Part shown: positions 46,909 through 55,282 of the stretch, piece by piece
How the letters are laid out: each line of letters opens with the position of its first letter
How positions within the stretch are numbered: position 1 is the stretch's first letter
Assembly (NCBI RefSeq): GCF_001886815.1
Contig: NZ_CP018099.1
Location: 4,214,501 to 4,278,500, forward strand
Origin: Caldithrix abyssi DSM 13497
GTDB taxonomy: Bacteria > Calditrichota > Calditrichia > Calditrichales > Calditrichaceae
Reading direction: 5' to 3'
DNA: 64,000 bases
Made by a program: the position numbers and the translations under genes
Notes under the pieces: model-generated
Databases searched by the model: none
What the model saw: the letters and a program-made list of their open reading frames with translations, nothing else
Told to the model about the DNA's origin: nothing

Positions 46909-47301
46909 TTAAAATGTACTAACAATGGCAATAATAAAGGATATTAAAATAGCAATTATAAAACAAGTGATTGATAAAATATCTAAAAATTTTAAAAAAG
47001 TTCCATTATTATCATTTTTTTCATTTATTATATTTTCTAAATACTTAGAATTCAGGCTAAATATAGTTATTGTACTTATTAATACAATAATAAAAAGAAA
47101 TATTGCAGAAAAATATAAATATTTTATACCTATATCAAGATTTTTGGTAGTTGTTAGTAATGTAATAAGAAGTCCTATACCACCGGCGGAAAGGGTTAGC
47201 AAACTTTTGTCTTTTTCCATTCTAGTGTTAATCCATCCTTGAACAATTTGTTGATAATATGAGTTCTCTTTTTCTTTATTGCTTTCATTATTATTATCCA
47301 T
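46909..47301 (-). CDS. Small three-helix membrane protein
   Basis: A 130-residue protein with GGAG upstream. A soluble N-terminus with an amphipathic stretch (SYYQQIVQGWINTRMEKDKS) is followed by three membrane segments (about 34-52, 58-82, 103-128). It is followed by two tiny genes in the same direction. The arrangement of a membrane protein with small partners inside a defence island recalls membrane effectors of defence or toxin systems, but no family is recognised, so this is inference only. Confidence 0.75.
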   Translation of the reverse strand: MDNNNESNKEKENSYYQQIVQGWINTRMEKDKSLLTLSAGGIGLLITLLTTTKNLDIGIKYLYFSAIFLFIIVLISTITIFSLNSKYLENIINEKNDNNGTFLKFLDILSITCFIIAILISFIIAIVSTF

Positions 47302-47426
47302 ATTTTCTCCATTAAATTAAACCACTTCTTAATAGCATAATGATCAAGCTCATCTGTCGCTATGGTGCGCCAGATGAATAGCGGTCACGCGGAACGTTTT
47401 ATTAGAAATAAATCAATTTTTTCCTG

Positions 47427-49844
47427 TTAACGCCATGCGTGTTCAATTTTTCCACAATAACATCTAATTTTTTTATTAACTGAATCATAATATTTAATAG
47501 AAACATATTTTTTACAATTTTCACAATAGAATGAATTTCTTAATTCAAGAACATCTGACCAGAATGCTTTGAAATCACCCATGGTTGCTTTAAAAGTACT
47601 GTCATGAGATGCTTTGTTACCGATAAATGTAGAACCGATTAATCGATCTATTGGAGAAGTATCGATTGAAGTGCCTGCATGTTTCTTTAAGTGTCCTTTT
47701 AAAGCAGAAAGTAATTCATTCGCCATTCTATCTTCATTCTTATCATTAAACAAAAATTTCACCATTACCGAAAGATGAAAAGCTATGTCTTTAAGCAAAC
47801 TTTCTAAATATTTGCGAATTTTATTCCCCAAACTGTCGAGTTCATTATTTAATATTAGTTTTTCAATTTGCTCTTTTAAGGACGGCAAGTTAATATCAAT
47901 CACCGGGCCATGTTTATCTCGCCATTTAAACGTATTAATAAGCCAATTTTTGCCTTTTACCATTTTAGCCACATAATCAAACCAGTTTTTTTCATGAGTC
48001 ATTAATATTATTTGATAATCCGAGAACTTCTCAACAAGAAGATGAGCAAAACGAACTCTATGGTTTGAGTCAAAACTTGAGATCACATCATCCAAAATAA
48101 AAAATTTGTTTTTTTTATTAAACGCCTTAACTGAGGCTAAAAAGAAAGCCAATCCTAAACAATTTAGATGAGATTCACTTAAATATTTATTAGGAGGATT
48201 TACTTCATTTTCAAAGAATTTGAATTGAATTGTTATACCTGCAAATTCATCGTTTTTTTTAATAGGAATAAGATTTATGTCCTCGATATGTTCACCAGGA
48301 TTCATAAAAACATACAACTCGTTAATATCATTGGAAAGATGATCTAAAAAAGACTTGAATCCATCTTCCATTTTCTTGATAAAAGCCGCATAAATTATTT
48401 CTAATGTATATTGTTGTTTCTCTAATAATTCTTTAGAATTTTTTAATCTCTTAATTTCAAGATATGCGTTTTTTGAAAGCAAAATTTTACTATGAATTTC
48501 GAATTTTGAATCACCTTTTTTATTTGTTTTTAACTTTTCCAAATTTTCTGAAGATATTTTTTTTAATTCTTGAAATTTACTTTCATCAATAGATAAATCA
48601 TTAATTGGTTTTATCATTTTACCTGTTATAATATCTACGTTTGTTTCGAATTCATAATTTGAATAATCTTTATTAAGTTGTTCTATTTTTAATTTTAATT
48701 CTTTATTTTGATCCAAATTAATCAGAAATTCAGACGATAAATTGTTAATTAGGCTTTTTGCTTTAATTATATTTGATTGAACTTGAGATTTCAATTCATT
48801 TAATGTAGATTTTTCTTCCTTGTATTTTTTTAGTTCTTCGATCCTCTCTTGTAATTCTCTTAATAAATCCAGTCTATTTTTTGGTTGTAAACATAAGGGA
48901 CAAATCTCATCTTTAATTATTTCTTCTTTTAACACTCGTTCACCCTCCGATAAAAGGGCTTCGAGTTTTATTTTATTTAATTTATCTATATCAGAAATAA
49001 TGTTTTGGTATTTCTGGTAATACTCTTCGTATTGTTCGTCAATTTTTTTAGTAATATCAATCAATTGAGCAACTGTTGCCTTCACTTTATTCCAAAATAG
49101 TTGTTGTTCAACCAGTTGTATATCTTCCGGTTTCTTTAATAATTCAAGAATTTCATCTATTTCATTAAGAGTATTGACTCTCTTTTTTAATTTTAATGGT
49201 TCTAGAATAATATTTATTGTATCAAAATATTGTTTATCAGATACAATATTTTGTCCGAGTTGTTCAATTAATTGGGATTGTTGATAACCAATTTGGGAAG
49301 TAAAATTGCTGTTTTTAATCTCTCTTCTTAATGCATTCAATGTTTTTCTTAAAATGTCTCTGGTTTTGATAACTTCCGAAAATCCAATAATAGCAGACAA
49401 GGTATTCAATTTCTCTGTTTTTGTTGCTAAAATAAAACTAACCAAATCTCCATATCTCAAATAGATCTGTTCTTTTTGAGATTTTTCTAAAAAAGAATTA
49501 AAAGTGGGAGAGTTATTTGAATAATTGGAGATTAACTTAGAATTTGATAAAGATATAGTTTTTGAAGAGTTAAATTCTGATTTAGTATATTCAATTTTTA
49601 TGTACCCATCATCTGAGTCATCTAAAAAAATATTTCGTAATCCCTCTATACCTTTTTTCCCAATTTCTTCATTCGAAAGATGAGAAATTTTGTCATAATA
49701 AAACCACTCAATAGCATCAGTTATACTGCTTTTTCCGGAACCGTTTTCCCCATACAATAAAATTGAATGACTGTTTAACGAGATACTAATCTCATCGTTA
49801 ATTCCTCGTAATCCTTTAATGATTAGTTTTTTGATTTTAGTCAT
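47427..49844 (-). CDS. SMC/Rad50-like ATPase with zinc hook
   Basis: An 805-residue ABC-type ATPase: Walker A YGENGSGKSS (near 33-40), long coiled coils with a CPLC zinc-hook-like turn (near 316), signature LSESHLNCLGLAFF, Walker B FFILDDVISSFD (near 586) and switch His in ILMTHEK. A C-terminal extension of about 150 residues ends with a Cys pair plus CYCGK, probably a zinc ribbon. Such ATPases bind DNA and act in several phage-defence systems (e.g. Lamassu, Septu, RloC families). Here the gene overlaps a 61-residue gene by 8 bases and follows a GIY-YIG-like nuclease and a WYL protein. The C-terminal extension does not match an effector I can name. Confidence 0.88.
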   Translation of the reverse strand: MTKIKKLIIKGLRGINDEISISLNSHSILLYGENGSGKSSITDAIEWFYYDKISHLSNEEIGKKGIEGLRNIFLDDSDDGYIKIEYTKSEFNSSKTISLSNSKLISNYSNNSPTFNSFLEKSQKEQIYLRYGDLVSFILATKTEKLNTLSAIIGFSEVIKTRDILRKTLNALRREIKNSNFTSQIGYQQSQLIEQLGQNIVSDKQYFDTINIILEPLKLKKRVNTLNEIDEILELLKKPEDIQLVEQQLFWNKVKATVAQLIDITKKIDEQYEEYYQKYQNIISDIDKLNKIKLEALLSEGERVLKEEIIKDEICPLCLQPKNRLDLLRELQERIEELKKYKEEKSTLNELKSQVQSNIIKAKSLINNLSSEFLINLDQNKELKLKIEQLNKDYSNYEFETNVDIITGKMIKPINDLSIDESKFQELKKISSENLEKLKTNKKGDSKFEIHSKILLSKNAYLEIKRLKNSKELLEKQQYTLEIIYAAFIKKMEDGFKSFLDHLSNDINELYVFMNPGEHIEDINLIPIKKNDEFAGITIQFKFFENEVNPPNKYLSESHLNCLGLAFFLASVKAFNKKNKFFILDDVISSFDSNHRVRFAHLLVEKFSDYQIILMTHEKNWFDYVAKMVKGKNWLINTFKWRDKHGPVIDINLPSLKEQIEKLILNNELDSLGNKIRKYLESLLKDIAFHLSVMVKFLFNDKNEDRMANELLSALKGHLKKHAGTSIDTSPIDRLIGSTFIGNKASHDSTFKATMGDFKAFWSDVLELRNSFYCENCKKYVSIKYYDSVNKKIRCYCGKIEHAWR

Positions 49845-50022
49845 TATTAGCTTTCTCCCGCAGTTCTAAAAGCGCATTAGATAAATTTTTATCAGATAAT
49901 TTACCTGAATTATAAAGCTCAATTATAATTTTAATAACATCTTCATCAATATCCGAAATATTTTGTATTTCTTGAAAAAATTCATCTAAGATTTGTTTTC
50001 CGCTTTTTATGTCGCTATTCAT
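49837..50022 (-). CDS. 61-residue protein coupled to the ATPase
   Basis: Starts at an ATG with AGAGGGG upstream. Its stop overlaps the ATPase start (ATGACTAA), so the two are translationally coupled. It is acidic and helical (ILDEFFQEIQNI, DVIKIIIELYNSGKLSDKNL), with no membrane segment. It is probably a small subunit or regulator of the ATPase. Family unknown. Confidence 0.75.
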   Translation of the reverse strand: MNSDIKSGKQILDEFFQEIQNISDIDEDVIKIIIELYNSGKLSDKNLSNALLELREKANND

Positions 50023-50031
50023 TTTCCCCTC

Positions 50032-50484
50032 TTATTCAAAATATTGCCAATCAATTTCGATATTTACATCCAATTTAATGTTCATAATTTCAAAACCTGA
50101 TTTATTGTTACAAATTGGATAAATACCATAGTTCTTCACAAAATTAAGGATAAAATAACTTTCTAAATCTTCCACTCGGTAATCCCATAAATTTCTCAAC
50201 ATCTCATAATTAATATATGTAAAAAATAACTGATCCACTTTTTTATAATTTGTAATACCTATATTTCTCGATGTCCCTTCATAATGATCAGAAAGTCTTT
50301 TTCCAATACTATTGGTTTTCTTTTCGCTCATACCTATGTAAAGCAGACGTGATCTTTTGAACGGATATGCTATATATATTTGTTTCGAAAAAATAAAATA
50401 TAATCCTCTTAAACCTATTAATGGTTTAAAAAATCTGCTTGAAAATTCTTTAGGTTCATCAAAATAAATTTTGATTTCTTTCAT
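50032..50484 (-). CDS. GIY-YIG-like nuclease
   Basis: A 150-residue protein with features of a GIY-YIG endonuclease: GLYFIF (GIY position), LLYIGMSEK (YIG), a basic helix GKRLSDHYEG with the conserved Arg, a Glu in VEDLESYFILNF (metal ligand), and a terminal YPICNN. GIY-YIG enzymes cut DNA with one divalent metal. The spacing is longer than in typical 90-residue domains, so this is a divergent member. It lies 16 bp after the WYL gene and 9 bp before the small gene. It is probably the effector of the four-gene operon. Confidence 0.6.
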   Translation of the reverse strand: MKEIKIYFDEPKEFSSRFFKPLIGLRGLYFIFSKQIYIAYPFKRSRLLYIGMSEKKTNSIGKRLSDHYEGTSRNIGITNYKKVDQLFFTYINYEMLRNLWDYRVEDLESYFILNFVKNYGIYPICNNKSGFEIMNIKLDVNIEIDWQYFE

Positions 50485-50500
50485 AATTTAATCACACCGA

Positions 50501-50794
50501 TTAAACACAACAATAAATTTTATCCATAGCTGGATCTTTAGGATTATATTCTGGTCGGTATCCTGGAAATTCTTCGTCTGTTATAGAAATATTAGATATC
50601 TTATTGACACTAAATAGTTTCCAATGAACTGGGTTTCCTGATTCACTATATCCCCCTATTTGAAATGCTCTTAATAATTCGTTACCTGTTCGCCCAATTC
50701 CGTGACAATATGGTTCTACAGTTATGTATCCACCATTATAATAAAATCTAAGAATTTTTCTTGAACTTATTGCAGAACATATTATATTGTTCAT
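50501..50794 (-). CDS. Stand-alone WYL-domain protein
   Basis: A 97-residue protein comprising just a WYL-like ligand-binding domain: ISSRKILRFYYNGG, VEPYCHGIGRTGNELLRAFQ, WKLFSVNKISNISITDEEF. WYL domains sense nucleotides or nucleic acids and regulate many defence loci. No DNA-binding domain is attached. It has an AGGAG site and leads the four-gene operon. Confidence 0.75.
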   Translation of the reverse strand: MNNIICSAISSRKILRFYYNGGYITVEPYCHGIGRTGNELLRAFQIGGYSESGNPVHWKLFSVNKISNISITDEEFPGYRPEYNPKDPAMDKIYCCV

Positions 50795-51214
50795 TTTTTA
50801 CTTCTCCTTTTAAATTTTCTAATATAATTATCACGAATCTTTATAATATTTAAATCACTTTTTGATATTATTAATAAGTAAATTCTTCATTTTGTATTTG
50901 TATTTACTCAAAATACATAACAGCTAATTCTCTCAACTTCCTTGGATCGCTTTTTCTGGAAATATAATTTCCTCTACTGTTAAAACCAAGTATTTTCGTA
51001 AACGTAGCGCGGGATATTTTAGTAAATAAAACAACGCGTCTCTTTTATACTCATGGTCATATGCCTTATTCTACCAGCCAGGAAGTGTATGCCGTTCGGT
51101 TGACGTTGGCAATTAGCCATTGTAAATCACAGACCGGCATGAAAGGTAGCCCGATTCTTTAGTGTCGGGCTACCTTCGGGCAACGGCTATATCTGCCTTT
51201 AAAGCCTTAAATTA
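50795..51214. other. Right boundary of the AT-rich island
   Basis: About 420 bp without a gene. AT-rich sequence (to about 50930) passes into balanced host-like sequence. No tRNA or clear attachment site was seen. The right end holds the hairpin behind the HU-like gene. Confidence 0.5.
51145..51174 (-). terminator. Probable terminator of HU-like gene
   Basis: GGTAGCCCGA and TCGGGCTACC form a perfect 10-bp stem with a 10-base loop, 40 bp past the stop. Only a short T-run follows on the minus strand. Confidence 0.5.
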
Positions 51215-51586
51215 TCAACTGCTGGCGCCGGCCTGGGCTTCCAACTCGGCCATGGTTTTGCCGATGTTTTCTTTGTTTTTGATCTCGCCGGTAAAAGCGC
51301 CGGACATATTCAAACGTTCCTGAAGGCGCCTGTTAATGCGAAAATTGATTTTAATAGTTCCATCAAGTTTAATTGATGGTGTAAATATGCCTATTCCTTC
51401 TAATCGCACCGGGCGTCCCATCGATAAAAAATGCAGCAGGGTATCTTCCAGTTCGGCAAGCATTCCCACCACATCACTCTTGTGCAGACCAGTACGTTCC
51501 TTAATGTGCTCCACCAATTCGGTTTTGGTGGTCGTTTTTCCCAGAACAATTTTCGGGAAAAGCGGAACAACATCCTTTAAGGCCAT
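51215..51586 (-). CDS. HU-family (HU-HIG-like) DNA-binding protein
   Basis: A 123-residue protein with the HU/IHF fold: TKTELVEHIKERTGLHKSDV (helices), MGRPVRLEGIGIFTPSIKLD (beta region and arm). The long arm and extended C-terminus resemble the histone-like HU-HIG proteins common in FCB bacteria. It bends or packages DNA. The start has TAAGGAGG 5-6 bases upstream. Three tandem palindromes lie in its leader, possible operators. Not in an operon. Confidence 0.85.
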   Translation of the reverse strand: MALKDVVPLFPKIVLGKTTTKTELVEHIKERTGLHKSDVVGMLAELEDTLLHFLSMGRPVRLEGIGIFTPSIKLDGTIKINFRINRRLQERLNMSGAFTGEIKNKENIGKTMAELEAQAGASS

Positions 51587-51616
51587 GCTTTATCCTCCTT
51601 AAGGTTAGTTAAACCA

Positions 51617-51685
51617 TTTTCCACCGGGAAAAAATAATTTTCCTCACTGGAAAAAAATTTTCTACGGCGGAAAAATTTTTTTTTA
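51617..51685. repeat. Three tandem GGAAAA/TTTTCC palindromes in HU-like gene leader
   Basis: Three consecutive small palindromes: TTTTCC-ACC-GGGAAAA, TTTTCC-TCAC-TGGAAAA and TTTTC-TACGGC-GGAAAA, about 23-25 bp apart, 31-99 bp before the HU-like start codon. They could be operator sites or stacked RNA hairpins in the leader. Confidence 0.55.
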
Positions 51686-51910
51686 GTAAGGAAATTGCCA
51701 ATCCTGCAGTTTTTTGATAATGTTTTAAGTGCATTCCATTTTTGCTTTTGCATGAAATGTAATCAAAAAATAGTTTTAAATGCCTGTTTAACCGTAAATC
51801 AAATTTTAAATACACAAAAACCTCAGAATATTGTAATATCTTTTTAAAGGAGTGGATTAAACAAAAATCGTTACCAATATAAAAAAAATTTTGTTTAAAT
51901 AAAAGTTTAA

Positions 51911-52167
51911 ATGATTGAATACGGGATGTCCCCCAAATTTTTTAAGATTACAATATTTTTTCTAAAATCATTTTTACAACTCACCCCCTAATCATATAAT
52001 TACTAAAACGTTAGGCATGCTCTTATCCCCCTCTCTTTTCAAAAAGAGAGGGGGAATAAGGGGGTGAGTTTTTCATACATTCAGCTATTGTATTCCCTTA
52101 AATATCAATCGATTATAAGGTCTTTGTTTGAAATTTTGGGGGACATTCAGTAAATGATTGAATACAG
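51911..52167. repeat. Nested inverted-repeat element
   Basis: GTCCCCCAAATTTT (51928-51941) is inverted at about 52131-52145 (AAATTTTGGGGGAC). ATGATTGAATAC occurs directly at 51911 and again at about 52154. In the centre AACTCACCCCCT (51978-51989) pairs with AGGGGGTGAGTT (52059-52070), around an inner stem CTTATCCCCCTCTC / GAGAGGGGGAATAAG. It has the layout of a non-coding palindromic mobile or REP-type element. Confidence 0.5.
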
Positions 52168-52259
52168 AATAACCCTCATTTTTTAAAAAATGTGTAAATA
52201 ATTTAAACTGCTTAGGTTTTTTGATCAGATACATAACTTTGTTAAAAAAGACAAAGGTT

Positions 52260-52470
52260 ATGGCAAAAAACATGAGTAATTATATTGTATTAGTCAAAGA
52301 TATCCAACTTTTGCCTTTGGTAAAAGTTTTTTTTAGATGATGCTGATTTTTTTTGCGAGTTTTAGTACATGAAAATTTGCAAAAGATATTAGAAATAGAA
52401 TTTATCTAATACATTCAGGGATTGCCTTATGCACGTATAGAAAAGCAATGGCCAATCGTAATAAAAAATT
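52260..52470 (+). pseudogene. Relic of an IS256-family transposase (N-terminal part)
   Basis: Decayed copy of the start of an IS256-type transposase. ATGGCAAAAA at 52260 matches the intact gene's start. With frameshifts one reads LDDADFF, then HENLQKILEIEF-stop-YIQG, compared with EDEDFL and QENLQKILESEFEDYIQAG in the intact copy at 40.2 kb. A following GCAATGGCCAATCGTAAT parallels GCAAAGGCTACCGTAATG. Only the first fifth remains. Confidence 0.7.
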
Positions 52471-52490
52471 TTTTGCTGAAATAAGAGAAG

Positions 52491-52513
52491 GCCCGATTCC
52501 AGACGAATCGGGC
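52491..52513 (-). terminator. Probable terminator of lon
   Basis: A 9-bp stem GCCCGATTC / GAATCGGGC, 20 bp past the lon stop, followed on the minus strand by CTTCTCTTATTT. Confidence 0.6.
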
Positions 52514-52532
52514 TTATTATTTTCATTTAGCC

Positions 52533-54860
52533 TTACTCAAACGCCAATTCAATCAACTCATCCACCTCTTTAATAAAGTGGAACTTCATGCCCTCGATGT
52601 GCCGTCTGGGAATTTCGGCCAGGTCTTTTTTATTTTTCTCCGGCAAAATCACTGTTTCGATCCCTGCCCGTTTGGCGGCAATCACCTTTTCGCGTATGCC
52701 GCCCACCGGCAGCACAAGGCCGCGCAGCGTAATTTCACCGGTCATGGCCAGATTATTTTTCACGCATTTGTTAGCATAAAGAGAATACAGGGCGGCAAAG
52801 ATGGTAATACCGGCGCTCGGTCCGTCTTTAGGAATGGCGCCAGCCGGAACGTGAATATGCGTATCATATTTTTCATAAAAATCATCCTCAATACCGTATT
52901 TTTCGGCATTGGAGCGCAAATAGCTCATGGCGGCGCTGGCCGATTCCTTCATCACTTCGCCCAGCTTGCCGGTCAATTGCAACTGTCCCTTGCCTTTCAT
53001 TTTGGTGGCTTCGATGAACAGAATATCGCCGCCAACCGGAGTCCAGGCCAGACCGGTGGCCACGCCGGGTCGCGAAACACGTTCTGCCACCTCCGAAAAA
53101 TAGCGTTCCGGTCCTAAGTACTTCTCTACTAATTTAGGCGTAATGCGCCGTTTTTTAATCTTACCCTCAACAATCTCCTTGGCCACGCCTCGTACAATGG
53201 ATGCTATCTCGCGTTCCAGATTACGTACCCCCGCCTCACGCGTGTACCGATTAATGATCTTGAAAATGGCATTGCGCGTAAAAGTGATTTGTTCTTCTGT
53301 AAGACCATGATTTTTTAATTGTTTGGGAATCAAATACCGCTCTGCGATGTGCAGTTTCTCTTCATCAATGTAACCGTTAATTTCGATTACTTCCATACGA
53401 TCCAGCAAAGGCGGCGGAATGGTGTCGATCATATTGGCCGTGGCAATAAACATCACTTTCGAAAGATCAAACGGTACTTCCAGATAATGATCGGTAAACG
53501 AAAAGTTCTGTTCCGGATCGAGCACCTCTAACAGTGCGGACGAAGGATCGCCGCGGAAATCCATGCCCAGCTTGTCGATCTCATCGAGCATGATCACCGG
53601 ATTGTTGGAACCCACTTTTTTAATTTCCTGAATAATGCGTCCGGGCAGGGCGCCCACATAGGTTCTGCGATGCCCGCGGATTTCCGCCTCATCCCGTACG
53701 CCGCCCAGCGACATTCGTGAAAATTTACGATTTAAGGCGCGCGCAATAGAACGCCCCAGGCTGGTTTTGCCCACTCCCGGCGGGCCTACGAAGCAGAGAA
53801 TGGGGCCTTTCATATCCGATTTTAACTGCCGCACGGCCAGATATTCCAGAATACGCTTTTTAACCTTTTCCAGACCGTAGTGGTCTTCGTTCAAAATTCT
53901 TTCCGCCTCTTTAACGTCCAGCCGATCACGCGTACTCTTTTTCCAGGGCATCTCCATCAGCCAGTCCAGATAGGTGCGCGTTACCGTGTACTCGCTGGCC
54001 ATGGGCGACATTTTAGCCAGACGATTCAATTCTTTTTCCGCCACCTTGCGCACCTCGGCCGGCATCTTTAATTTTGCCAGCTTTTCGCGCAATTCTTCAA
54101 TTTCCGTCCCTTCGTCTTCGTATTCGCCCAGTTCCTTTTTAATGGCTTTAAGCTGCTCGCGCAAAAAATACTGGCGCTGAGTTTTATTCAGCTCGCCCTG
54201 TACGTCGTTTTGAATTTTATTGCCCAGCTCCAGAATCTGGAGTTCCTTGTTAATCAAATAATTGACCTTTTTCAGCCGTTCTTTGACATTCTGAATTTCA
54301 AGAACCTGCTGTTTTTCGGAAACGCTAAAATTAATCTGGGCAGCCACCAGATCGGCCAGTTTGTGCGGCTCTTCCGTGTTTAAAATCATTACCCGGTGCT
54401 CATTGGTCAGGTAAGGAATGTAATCCACCACTTTCTGGAAAACATTTTTGATGTTGTTCACCAGCGCTTCTACTTCCATGTCCGTTACGAACTCATCGGG
54501 CATCTGCTGTATTTTCGCCACAAAAAAAGGTTCGGTTTGCGTCATTTCCACCAGACGAAAGCGGTACAATCCCTGCACAATAATCTGTTCGCTGCCGTCG
54601 GGCATTTTGAATTTTTTCAGGATCATAGCCGCCGTGCCCCAGGTGTACAGGTCATCCACGGTGGGATCTTCGATTCGCCCGTCTCTCTGGGCGATTAAGC
54701 CGATTACTTTTGAACCTTCGTCCAGATGATTGAGTAATGCCAGTGATTTTTCGCGTCCCACGGCCAGGGGAATGACCTGATGCGGAAAGACCACGGTATT
54801 GCGCAATGGCATGATGGGTAATGTTTCCAGAGTTTCAGGAATTATTTTGATTTCTGACAC
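52533..54860 (-). CDS. lon: ATP-dependent protease Lon
   Basis: A 775-residue LonA protease with the usual length. N-terminal substrate-binding domain ([21 protein letters not shown]), coiled coil, AAA+ domain with Walker [10 protein letters not shown] (near 361) and [11 protein letters not shown], and a C-terminal peptidase domain with catalytic Ser in [10 protein letters not shown] (near 678) and Lys in [11 protein letters not shown] (near 721). It degrades misfolded and regulatory proteins. The start is a GTG with TAGGAG upstream. A sigma-54-like sequence lies 41-56 bp before it; no CIRCE heat-shock operator was found. Confidence 0.98.
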   Translation of the reverse strand: MSEIKIIPETLETLPIMPLRNTVVFPHQVIPLAVGREKSLALLNHLDEGSKVIGLIAQRDGRIEDPTVDDLYTWGTAAMILKKFKMPDGSEQIIVQGLYRFRLVEMTQTEPFFVAKIQQMPDEFVTDMEVEALVNNIKNVFQKVVDYIPYLTNEHRVMILNTEEPHKLADLVAAQINFSVSEKQQVLEIQNVKERLKKVNYLINKELQILELGNKIQNDVQGELNKTQRQYFLREQLKAIKKELGEYEDEGTEIEELREKLAKLKMPAEVRKVAEKELNRLAKMSPMASEYTVTRTYLDWLMEMPWKKSTRDRLDVKEAERILNEDHYGLEKVKKRILEYLAVRQLKSDMKGPILCFVGPPGVGKTSLGRSIARALNRKFSRMSLGGVRDEAEIRGHRRTYVGALPGRIIQEIKKVGSNNPVIMLDEIDKLGMDFRGDPSSALLEVLDPEQNFSFTDHYLEVPFDLSKVMFIATANMIDTIPPPLLDRMEVIEINGYIDEEKLHIAERYLIPKQLKNHGLTEEQITFTRNAIFKIINRYTREAGVRNLEREIASIVRGVAKEIVEGKIKKRRITPKLVEKYLGPERYFSEVAERVSRPGVATGLAWTPVGGDILFIEATKMKGKGQLQLTGKLGEVMKESASAAMSYLRSNAEKYGIEDDFYEKYDTHIHVPAGAIPKDGPSAGITIFAALYSLYANKCVKNNLAMTGEITLRGLVLPVGGIREKVIAAKRAGIETVILPEKNKKDLAEIPRRHIEGMKFHFIKEVDELIELAFE

Positions 54861-55282
54861 CGCAATTCTCCTATTTTTTTATTCTATTCATAAGCTATCT
54901 AACAATTTCCATGCCACCTGTAATCGGTCATTGTCATAATTTCTTTAAAAACTTAAAATTAAACGAATATTATTACAACGCAAAAAAAATGCACACTATT
55001 TCACATGCTGACAGATTACCACGATCTTTGCGCCATTCTGTCAAACGATGTCATATTAACAGCCGCATAAAAAAATCTCCGCCGCGATTTTTCTTATTTG
55101 AAGTGGCAAAAATGCCTCCTTAATTTAAAAACTTTGAAAGGTCATTTTATGGCCATGGCAGGTTTAAAACTTTATCTTTTTTTCTGCTTTATTTTCATTT
55201 TAAATTTGCAGATTTTAATTCCATTTGCTATTTTGCCTAACAGTAACTCAAAACAGAGTGTATAGATCAAGGAGAAGATTTT
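54861..55282. other. Divergent intergenic region between lon and glycogen phosphorylase
   Basis: About 420 bp with the weak sigma-54-like site for lon and the ribosome site of the phosphorylase gene. A short palindrome GGCAAAAATGCC lies at about 55104. No gene or other recognisable signal. Confidence 0.4.
54901..54916 (-). promoter_or_regulatory. Weak sigma-54-like promoter upstream of lon
   Basis: The minus strand reads TGGCATGGAAATTGTT: a good -24 box (TGGCATG), correct 12-base spacing, but GT instead of GC at -12. Predicted start is near 54889, about 29 bases before the GTG. Confidence 0.3.

Larger units (their letters stand above)
51587..52532. other. Repeat-rich intergenic region between lon and HU-like gene
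   Basis: About 950 bp without an intact gene. It contains the palindromes in the HU-like leader, a nested palindromic element, an IS256-type transposase relic and the lon terminator, all listed separately. Confidence 0.6.

Noticed and set aside
46420-47420. TAACGTT-type strings between island modules (about 46428, 47409) as possible integron attC sites
   Set aside because: The simple R and L box pairs (RYYYAAC with GTTRRRY) do not line up, and no integrase is present.
52085-52273. 62-codon minus-strand frame in the lon/HU intergenic region
   Set aside because: It spans the palindromic element and the start of the transposase relic and lacks a ribosome site.
54861-55282. CIRCE or similar heat-shock operator for lon
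   Set aside because: No TTAGCACTC inverted repeat or equivalent is present.
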